Shown one piece after another: positions 1-5,892 of a stretch of 10,457 bases of DNA. The first letter of the stretch is position 1. Every line of letters begins with the position of its first letter. Below the pieces are notes generated by a model. The model did not search any database. It saw only the letters and a list, made by a program, of their open reading frames with translations, and had not been told where the DNA came from. The stretch spans positions 1 to 10,457 of the forward strand of contig VHBV01000038.1 in the NCBI GenBank assembly GCA_016882165.1, written 5' to 3'. The translations under genes were made by a program, and so were the position numbers. The stretch is from Candidatus Pelagibacterales bacterium. Its GTDB lineage: Bacteria; Pseudomonadota; Alphaproteobacteria; Rickettsiales; UBA1997.

Positions 1-1067
1 CAAATGTTGGTAAATCAACCTTATTTAATGCCCTTACTCAAACCGCAGCAGCTCAAGCAGCAAATTATCCTTTCTGTACAATTGAACCAAATATTGGCAA
101 AGTAAATGTTCCAGATTCTCGATTAGAAAAATTAACAAAAATTGCTGGATCAGCACTAATAATTCCAACTCAAATTGAATTTGTAGATATTGCTGGACTT
201 GTTCGTGGTGCAAGTACTGGAGAGGGTTTGGGAAATAAATTTTTATCCCATATCCGTGAAGTTGACGCAATTATAAATGTAATTAGATGTTTTGAAGATG
301 AAAATATAACTCACGTTGAAGGTGAAGTTGACCCAATTCGAGACATTGAGTTAATTCAATTAGAATTAATTATTGCTGATATGGAAAGCTTGGAAAAAAG
401 AATTCCAGCTTTAGAGAAAAAAGCTAAAACTGAAAAAGAAGCTGCAGATCAAATTACTATGGCAAAAAAAGTTCTGGAAGTTTTAAAAGATGGTAAAGCT
501 GCAAGACTGGTTCAAATTGCTTCAAATGAAGAAGAAAAAATATTAAAAAACTTGCAATTAATTACTTCTAAACCACAACTTTTTGTTTGTAATTTAAAAG
601 AACATGAGTTGGAAGGAAACAAATATTCTCAAATGGTTGAAGAATTTGGTAATAAAAATAACTACCAAGTTCTAAAAATTTGCGCTCAAATTGAAGCCGA
701 AATTTCCAACTTAGAAAGCGAAGAAGAAAAAACAGAATTTCTTGAAAGCCTTGGATTAAAAGAAACTGGACTTTCTCAAATTATAAAAAGTTCATATAAA
801 CTTTTAGATTTAATTACATTTTTTACAGTTGGTCCAAAAGAATGTCATGCTTGGACATTAAAGAAAAACTCAACAGCACCTAAAGCTGCTGGGGTTATTC
901 ATACAGATTTTGAGAAAGGTTTTATTCGTGCCGAAACAATTTCTTATGAGGATTACGTAAATCTTGGTGGAGAAGAAGGAGCTAAGAATGCTGGAAAATT
1001 AAGGCTCGAAGGTAAAGAATACATCACTCAAGATGGAGATGTATTCCACTTTAGATTTAATGTTTAA
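1..1067 (+). CDS. ychF: Redox/ribosome-associated ATPase YchF (OLA1 family), 5'-truncated by window edge
   Basis: This is the Obg-related P-loop ATPase YchF/OLA1, a cytoplasmic protein that binds ribosomes and hydrolyses ATP. The frame is open to the left edge, and the first whole codon (position 3) begins NVGKSTLFNALT, the P-loop (G1). It is followed by the family signature YPFCTIEPNIG, the switch/G3 motif DIAGLVRGAS and the GEGLGNKFL block. The coiled-coil arm is seen as Lys/Glu-rich sequence (IPALEKKAKTEKEA). The C-terminal TGS-like domain contains ECHAWTL, IHTDFEKGFIRAETISYEDY and the final DGDVFHFRFNV. 354 residues are visible; compared with the E. coli protein (about 363) only about 11 N-terminal residues are missing, so the gene starts just outside the window. 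An internal TTG at 228 is not the start. The ankyrin gene follows after 27 nt on the same strand. Identification is firm. Confidence 0.97.
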   Translation, partial: NVGKSTLFNALTQTAAAQAANYPFCTIEPNIGKVNVPDSRLEKLTKIAGSALIIPTQIEFVDIAGLVRGASTGEGLGNKFLSHIREVDAIINVIRCFEDENITHVEGEVDPIRDIELIQLELIIADMESLEKRIPALEKKAKTEKEAADQITMAKKVLEVLKDGKAARLVQIASNEEEKILKNLQLITSKPQLFVCNLKEHELEGNKYSQMVEEFGNKNNYQVLKICAQIEAEISNLESEEEKTEFLESLGLKETGLSQIIKSSYKLLDLITFFTVGPKECHAWTLKKNSTAPKAAGVIHTDFEKGFIRAETISYEDYVNLGGEEGAKNAGKLRLEGKEYITQDGDVFHFRFNV

Positions 1068-1094
1068 TTATTAATTTTAAAACAGCATAATTTT

Positions 1095-1583
1095 ATGTCA
1101 TTTGAATTAGATAACGAGTTATTCCAAGCTTGCAACGATAACAGAGAAAGTGTTATGGAAGAAGTTAGATCTCTTGTTATGAGAGGTGCAAGTGTTAATA
1201 CTAAAAATGAAAATGATACTGCATTAATTCATCTAGCAGCTCAACATAACGAATATGAACTAACAAAATTTCTAATCGAAAATGGAGCTGATGTAAATGC
1301 CCTTACAAGTGATGGCTGGACAGCTCTTCACTTTTCAGCACAAAAAGGTTACTCTCAAATTTCTGATTTATTAATAAAATCAGGAGTAAATGTTGATATT
1401 CAAGGCTTGCGCTACCACAGAACTGCACTTCATTATGCAGCAGATCAGGGAAGAGTTGCTATTGTTCAATTAATTATAAATTCTGGCGGCAGAACTGATC
1501 TAAAAGATATAAGTGGAAGTACAGCACTTGATATTGCAAAAAGTAAACTTCATCAAGAAGTAGTAATGCTTTTATCAAAATAA
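1095..1583 (+). CDS. Small ankyrin-repeat protein
   Basis: This is a 162-residue protein made almost entirely of ankyrin repeats, which mediate protein-protein contacts; the partner cannot be read from sequence. Four to five repeats are visible: a degenerate cap at about 5-37 (ending RGASVNTK), then 38-70 (DTALIHLAAQ...IENGADVNAL), 71-103 (DGWTALHFSAQKG...), 104-137 (RTALHYAADQG...) and a short final one at 138-162 (GSTALDIAKS). The TALH and GADVN consensus positions are well kept. There is no signal peptide or membrane segment, so it looks cytoplasmic or exported by a route not visible here. It lies between ychF and coq7 on the same strand. The ATG at 1095 has no clear Shine-Dalgarno sequence. 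Its last codons and stop lie in a 19-bp tandem duplication. Such proteins are common in host-associated bacteria and some are effectors, but one this small and generic could equally be housekeeping. Confidence 0.92.
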   Translation: MSFELDNELFQACNDNRESVMEEVRSLVMRGASVNTKNENDTALIHLAAQHNEYELTKFLIENGADVNALTSDGWTALHFSAQKGYSQISDLLIKSGVNVDIQGLRYHRTALHYAADQGRVAIVQLIINSGGRTDLKDISGSTALDIAKSKLHQEVVMLLSK

Positions 1584-1613
1584 TAATATAATATCAAAAT
1601 AATAATATAATAT
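1573..1613. repeat. Perfect 19-bp tandem duplication between the ankyrin gene and coq7
   Basis: The unit ATCAAAATAATAATATAAT occurs at 1574-1592 and again, identical and adjacent, at 1593-1611. Period-19 identity extends over 1573-1613, 41 nt in all. The first copy includes the last sense codons and TAA stop (1581-1583) of the ankyrin gene; the second ends at the ATG of coq7 (1612). The simplest reading is a recent slippage duplication that moved the coq7 start 19 bp away from the upstream stop. Confidence 0.9.
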
Positions 1614-2163
1614 GGATTTTGAGAAAAAACTTCACGAAATAATAAGAGTTGATCATGCTGGTGAATTTGGAGCCAAAGTTATTTATAATGGTCAAATTGT
1701 AGCTCTAAAACTCAAAAAAGACGAAGAAACTCTAAAACTTGTTGAACATATGAAAAAACAAGAAGATGTTCACTTCGATTATTTTAATGAAGAAATTAAG
1801 AAACATAAAATTCGTCCAACAGTTTTGCACCCAGTTTGGAAATTAGGAGGATTTGCTTTAGGTTTTCTCACAGCAATTATTGACAAAAAAGCTGCAATGG
1901 TTTGTACAACAGCAGTTGAAGAAACCATTGATAAGCATTATCAAGAGCAAATTGAATTTTTGGAAAAATCAGAACAAAATCAGGTAAATCAAATAAACTT
2001 AGAAAATCTAAAAAACAAAATTCAAAAGTTCAGAGATGAAGAGCTTGAGCATAGAGATATTGCATATGAAAACAAAGCTGCAGAATTTTCAGCTTACACT
2101 CCTTTGTCAGCACTTATAAAATCGACGGTAAAAGTTGCAATTACACTTTCGAAAAAAATTTAG
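1612..2163 (+). CDS. coq7: Demethoxyubiquinone hydroxylase (Coq7 type)
   Basis: This is the di-iron monooxygenase that hydroxylates C6 of the demethoxyubiquinone ring, the penultimate step of ubiquinone synthesis. It acts at the inner membrane and needs O2. The 183 residues carry all six expected iron ligands: E18 in RVDHAGEFGA, E51xxH54 in KKQEDVHF, E103 in AVEETIDKHY, and E144xxH147 in FRDEELEHRD. The hydrophobic stretch around 78-100 matches the membrane-associated helices of the family. Its length matches the short bacterial Coq7 form, without a mitochondrial presequence. The ATG at 1612 starts right after a 19-bp tandem repeat and has no evident Shine-Dalgarno sequence. It follows the ankyrin gene by 28 nt and runs convergently into tonB, with only 9 nt between the stops. 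Use of Coq7 rather than the flavin enzyme UbiF is typical of alphaproteobacteria and some gammaproteobacteria. Confidence 0.95.
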   Translation: MDFEKKLHEIIRVDHAGEFGAKVIYNGQIVALKLKKDEETLKLVEHMKKQEDVHFDYFNEEIKKHKIRPTVLHPVWKLGGFALGFLTAIIDKKAAMVCTTAVEETIDKHYQEQIEFLEKSEQNQVNQINLENLKNKIQKFRDEELEHRDIAYENKAAEFSAYTPLSALIKSTVKVAITLSKKI

Positions 2164-2172
2164 CCAAACTTG

Positions 2173-2736
2173 CTATTGGTTTTCTACTTTAAAATTGACT
2201 TTTATATCTTGGATTGACTCTTTTTCTGAAGACTCAAATTTCCAATTTGCCAAGTTTTTAAGCAAAAGATAGCTAAGTTCAGGATTGCTTGATGGTTTTA
2301 TTAATTCAACTTTTGCAGAACCATCTTTGGATACATAAAAACGCGCCATAGCGTAAGTATGGAAAGCTTCACTCTTAAGGTGTTCAGGAATTTTTGGTAA
2401 TGGCCCATATAAAACTATTAACTTCTTTTCAGATTCCTGATTTTTCTGCTGATGATTATTTTTTTCTGATTTTTTAGAAGATTTATTATCAACATTTTTA
2501 TTGCTTTGTTTTTGACTAGATTCTGTTTGCAAAACTTTATTGTCTGAATTCTCTTTCACAGCGGAAGTTTTGCTGATACTATTTACAGCATTTTCACTTT
2601 CTTCAATAAATACAGAATCAATTTCAACTGTTGCTGGAATAAGTTTTTGTTTATTTTCAAAAGAACAAAACAATAAATAAGGTCCTAAGAAGCAAACTAA
2701 AAAAGCTAAAGAAAAGCTGGTAAAAGGATATTTCAT
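2173..2736 (-). CDS. tonB: TonB-like energy transducer with a non-proline linker
   Basis: This is a periplasm-spanning protein that carries force from the ExbB/ExbD motor to outer-membrane receptors. It has 187 residues: an N-terminal membrane anchor at about 7-25 (SLAFLVCFLGPYLLF), a hydrophilic linker at about 45-108, and a TonB-type C-terminal domain at about 112-187 (PKIPEHLKSEAF, then ARFYVSKDGSAKVELIKPSS and LLLKNLANWKFE). The linker is Lys/Ser/Asn/Gln-rich and nearly lacks proline, unlike the usual Pro-Glu/Pro-Lys spacer, and the canonical YP before the C-terminal domain is replaced by IP. The ATG overlaps the exbD stop by one base (TAATG), implying translational coupling. It is the last gene of the receptor operon. 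The exbB-exbD context makes TonB more likely than TolA. Confidence 0.87.
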   Translation of the reverse strand: MKYPFTSFSLAFLVCFLGPYLLFCSFENKQKLIPATVEIDSVFIEESENAVNSISKTSAVKENSDNKVLQTESSQKQSNKNVDNKSSKKSEKNNHQQKNQESEKKLIVLYGPLPKIPEHLKSEAFHTYAMARFYVSKDGSAKVELIKPSSNPELSYLLLKNLANWKFESSEKESIQDIKVNFKVENQ

Positions 2737-3134
2737 TAATTTCTTACAATAATTGAAAAATTAGTTGCTCCACTTTCTTTTGCCTTCAACATTGTTTGAG
2801 TAACAACACCTTGCTTAGAATCTTGATCTGAAACTATTATAACTTTTTGATTCGAAGAATTAATTAAGGGTTTTATTTTTAAACCTAAATCATCAAGCGA
2901 GACAGATTCTTTATTCAAAAAAACTTTATTTTGAGCATCAATTGTTATAGTAATTCTATCCTTATCTATAAACTTATCAGCTTTACCTTTTGTTAAGTTT
3001 ACTGGCAAAGAGTCAATTTTACTCATGTAAATTGAAGCTAACATAAAAGTTGCAAGTAAAAAAAACATAACATCAATCATTGGAATAATTTCTATACGAC
3101 CTTTCTTTGAAGTTTTTCTTCTTGAAAATTTCAT
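2736..3134 (-). CDS. exbD: ExbD, biopolymer transport protein of the Ton motor
   Basis: This is the inner-membrane peptidoglycan-side stator subunit that works with ExbB to turn proton-motive force into work on TonB. It has 132 residues with the family layout: a basic cytoplasmic N-terminus (SRRKTSKKGRIE), a single membrane helix at about 17-36 starting IPMIDVMFFLLATFML with the essential proton-path aspartate at D21, and a periplasmic domain at about 45-132 (ITITIDAQNKVFL, KVIIVSDQDS, then an AKESGATNFSIIV ending). The start codon lies one base beyond the exbB stop and is preceded by a good Shine-Dalgarno GGAG nine bases upstream. The stop overlaps the tonB start. TolR has the same fold, but the tonB and receptor neighbours and the absence of tolA/tolB/pal favour ExbD. 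Confidence 0.93.
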   Translation of the reverse strand: MKFSRRKTSKKGRIEIIPMIDVMFFLLATFMLASIYMSKIDSLPVNLTKGKADKFIDKDRITITIDAQNKVFLNKESVSLDDLGLKIKPLINSSNQKVIIVSDQDSKQGVVTQTMLKAKESGATNFSIIVRN

Positions 3135-3135
3135 A

Positions 3136-3759
3136 CTATTTTTCTCCAGATTCTAATTTTATTTGATCAACTATTTTTGTTACCAGTCTTTCTAAATCAT
3201 CAAGAATTTGATCTTGCTTACGTGAAAAATAGTTATAAGCAAAAAGAGAAATAACAGCAACTATAAGACCAAAAGCGGTTGCAATCAAACTTTCCGCAAC
3301 TCCAGCAGTAACTCCAGTTGGATTAATTAAACTATCATCACCAATCAATTTAAAAGAATCCATCATACCAAAAATTGTACCAAGCAAACCCAAAAGAGGA
3401 GCAACTGTAACAATTGTTTCTAAAATCCACATTCCAGAAGAAATAGACTTTTCAATTATTTTAGCTTCATCATTTGCCCGTGATTCAATCCACCAAATTG
3501 GTTTTAATTTATTCTGAAAAAGAAGATTGATAAAATTTTTATAAAAATTTTCAGAAATAATTTTTTGCAATTCTTGTTCAATTTTTTTCCAAGAAAACTC
3601 TTCACTTTCAATTTGATTGAATAAATTTTTAGGAATTTTGGCCAGTCTTTTATGAAGTAAAATTTTATCGATAATCAAAGCTATTGATAAAATACCACAA
3701 AAAAATAGTGGATACATAAAGAATCCGCCATTTTTCATTATTTCAATTATATTAGACAT
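3136..3759 (-). CDS. exbB: ExbB, MotA/TolQ/ExbB proton channel
   Basis: This is the inner-membrane channel subunit that forms a pentamer around ExbD and powers TonB. It has 207 residues with three membrane helices: about 13-33 (FFMYPLFFCGILSIALIID), 113-133 (TIVTVAPLLGLLGTIFGMM) and 151-177 (TAGVAESLIATAFGLIVAV). The APLLGLLGT motif and the GVAESLIATA segment are the family's hallmark proton-path sequences. The cytoplasmic loop between helices 1 and 2 (about 34-105) is Lys/Glu-rich. It overlaps the end of the upstream 709-residue gene by 8 nt and is followed by exbD after one base, so translation is probably coupled along the unit. No Shine-Dalgarno sequence is visible at its ATG. TolQ is the alternative, less likely given tonB downstream. 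Confidence 0.94.
   Translation of the reverse strand: MSNIIEIMKNGGFFMYPLFFCGILSIALIIDKILLHKRLAKIPKNLFNQIESEEFSWKKIEQELQKIISENFYKNFINLLFQNKLKPIWWIESRANDEAKIIEKSISSGMWILETIVTVAPLLGLLGTIFGMMDSFKLIGDDSLINPTGVTAGVAESLIATAFGLIVAVISLFAYNYFSRKQDQILDDLERLVTKIVDQIKLESGEK
3144..3147 (-). promoter_or_regulatory. Shine-Dalgarno GGAG for exbD
   Basis: On the minus strand GGAG lies nine bases before the exbD ATG, inside the last codons of exbB (the Gly-Glu codons). It stands out because most other starts in this window lack a recognisable site, and it suggests exbD is made at a high, independent rate. Confidence 0.6.
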
Positions 3760-5881
3760 GTGTAGTTAATTGTTTTGGTTGTTGTTTTAATTTTATTACT
3801 TTTGGATGACGAACAGAACTTTTTTCTAAATCTATTTCAGAATCTAAATCACCGTTACTACTTTCATAAAAATCAGCAGAAACTGTTTGAGTAGCAATAT
3901 CTTTTTTCTCAAACTCAGTTTGAGAAACTTGATCATTCTTTTTAAGCTTTTTCTTTTTTGAAATAGCTTTTTTATCTTGAGAAATACTAATACATAAATT
4001 TTTAGTATCAAATTCATCAATTTTCTCTTCTACTTTTTTTTCATCTTCCTTTTCTAAAGATTTTTGAGAATTTTCCCTTCCATTTTCTAAATCTAGAATT
4101 TGTGATTCTTGCAAATTTTCTTCTTGTGCTGTTCTTTCAGAAAAACCCAACCAACTTTTAAAACCTTCATGGTAAGAAGAAGTTATATTTTTAGCATAAG
4201 CCAAATAATTTGCAGGAGTTTCATAAATGCTATCAAACATTTTTGAACCGACTTCTCTATATCTTAAAATTGGTAATGCCATTATTCCCAAGTGAGTAGA
4301 GTTTTCAGCTAAATTAAATTTAGAAAAGAAGTCTTTAAAAAGTTCTGTCATTTCTGCTCCACCTCCCATATTTTCATACATCTGCTCTAAATTTAACCAC
4401 CGAAATAGATGATCTGGAAAATCTGTAATGTAATCAGAATAATTTTCTTTTTCACCAGTTACTTGCTCATATATTGTACTTGCAATATATAAAGCAGCTA
4501 TAACGGAAGCTACTCTTGCAACTTGCGATCCCGAAGGAATATGAGGAATTAAAGATTTCATTCTTTCATCAAGAGACACTATATCCGCTTGCGCTTTACA
4601 ATAAAAAGCTGCTTGTTGTATTTCTTTTGATGGCTCCGTAAGCAAAATAGAATCGACACAGAACGTCTCTAAAAAATCCGAAAATAATTTTTCTATTTCG
4701 CTTCCTGGATTCTTTTTTTCATAAATTTCTTTGTAAGATTTTAACATTTCAAAGCAATCATTTAAAACCTGATTGTGTTTTGATTGCAAAAACTCGTTTA
4801 TTAACTCTGGTTTTTCTTGTAAATCTGAAATTAAAGAACTCAAACCTTTCTTTAAATTCTCTTCCGAATTGTTGGTTTTGTAAGATAGTTGCATATTTCT
4901 AAGACCAATCCACAAGTCATCTTTACTAATAATCTTTTCAACCTCATTCAATAAACTTATCAGTTTATCTTTATGCATAATGGCATTAAAATGTCCATGT
5001 GTTGTTTCACTTGAGTCTTGCTGCTGTGACTCTAAATCAGATAAATCATTTATACTTGTAGAATTTTGAACTACTAAGTTCTCGCAAAAACCACCAAATC
5101 TTTTTACTATATTATCATATAAACCAACCCCAGCATAAGCAGGAGCAGCCAATAAAAAAGAATGTGCTAAATTTTCTAATAAACCATTGGCAAATACAAA
5201 AAAAGCTGCCGCTTCTGTTGAGGCACCAATATTATCTCTTAATTCATCTGCTTCTTCTTGATTACCAACACTTCTCATTACAAGCTGTGCGACCCCCAAT
5301 GCAAGAGCAGCATAAGCTAAAGATGGCATAAATTTAGAAACATTTTTTGCCGTTTTTAGTGTTGGATTAGCAATAAAATCCTCAAAAACAATATCAGTTA
5401 CTTGCTCTGACTTTCTTATCAGTGAATCTTTTGAAGCTAACACTTCATCAAGTTTCTCTTTGGAATTCCCTAATGAAAACTTTTGAACTAAGTAAGCTTT
5501 GGCATCACGAATATCATATTCTTGTCCTTCAATTATAAAGCCATTTTCACAATCTTTAATGCCAAATTGTTTTTTAAATTCAGAAGTTTTTTTAGAAGAA
5601 AAAGACATTCCACCAGAAAGTTGGTCTTGAACTTTGCAAACTGCTAACAAGTTTGCCAAAGCTTCAGAGCGATTTCCTTCTTGTCCTTCAAAAATAATTT
5701 TATGAGATTTTGTTATTTCTCTTTGTGCATTAAGATAGCTTGGTTTCATCACAAAATGATTTTGTGCATGAGAAACAGAACAAGAACAACCATATTCAAA
5801 AGAATTGGAGCCCATAGCGCGCCAAAAAGCTTGGGAAGAATTGACATTTGCCAATTCTCCCCTGATATCTATATCAACCAT
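3752..5881 (-). CDS. Unknown 709-residue membrane-associated protein in the Ton operon
   Basis: I do not recognise this protein. It sits between the TonB-dependent receptor (11-nt gap) and exbB (8-nt overlap), so it is almost certainly made with them. It has no N-terminal signal peptide. Residues 1-180 are soluble, with a Cys/His cluster C32, C34, H38, H42 (GCSCSVSHAQNHF). Hydrophobic Ala-rich stretches occur at about 184-204 (MPSLAYAALALGVAQLVM), 222-254 (including FLLAAPAYAGVGLY) and 453-471 (ARVASVIAALYIAS). Residues 265-450 look helical and polar, with a HGHFNAIMH patch at 295-303. The tail from about 585 is highly charged (Lys/Glu/Asp/Gln-rich, with SKKKKLKK at 641-648), probably disordered, and contains two short SQT/TQT motifs at 653-655 and 664-666. 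Base composition matches the neighbours. It could be an accessory factor of the uptake system, or a host-directed protein riding in the operon; sequence alone does not decide. Confidence 0.85.
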   Translation of the reverse strand: MVDIDIRGELANVNSSQAFWRAMGSNSFEYGCSCSVSHAQNHFVMKPSYLNAQREITKSHKIIFEGQEGNRSEALANLLAVCKVQDQLSGGMSFSSKKTSEFKKQFGIKDCENGFIIEGQEYDIRDAKAYLVQKFSLGNSKEKLDEVLASKDSLIRKSEQVTDIVFEDFIANPTLKTAKNVSKFMPSLAYAALALGVAQLVMRSVGNQEEADELRDNIGASTEAAAFFVFANGLLENLAHSFLLAAPAYAGVGLYDNIVKRFGGFCENLVVQNSTSINDLSDLESQQQDSSETTHGHFNAIMHKDKLISLLNEVEKIISKDDLWIGLRNMQLSYKTNNSEENLKKGLSSLISDLQEKPELINEFLQSKHNQVLNDCFEMLKSYKEIYEKKNPGSEIEKLFSDFLETFCVDSILLTEPSKEIQQAAFYCKAQADIVSLDERMKSLIPHIPSGSQVARVASVIAALYIASTIYEQVTGEKENYSDYITDFPDHLFRWLNLEQMYENMGGGAEMTELFKDFFSKFNLAENSTHLGIMALPILRYREVGSKMFDSIYETPANYLAYAKNITSSYHEGFKSWLGFSERTAQEENLQESQILDLENGRENSQKSLEKEDEKKVEEKIDEFDTKNLCISISQDKKAISKKKKLKKNDQVSQTEFEKKDIATQTVSADFYESSNGDLDSEIDLEKSSVRHPKVIKLKQQPKQLTTHV

Positions 5882-5892
5882 TTATTTTACTT

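Noticed and set aside
34..270. Open frame on the minus strand opposite ychF
   Set aside because: It lies wholly within the conserved ychF coding sequence, its product is low-complexity Leu/Gln, and it has no family features.
2164..2180. Possible bidirectional terminator between coq7 and tonB (CCAA...TTGG)
   Set aside because: The stem is only four to five pairs with AT-rich flanks, too weak to claim, although the convergent position would suit a terminator.
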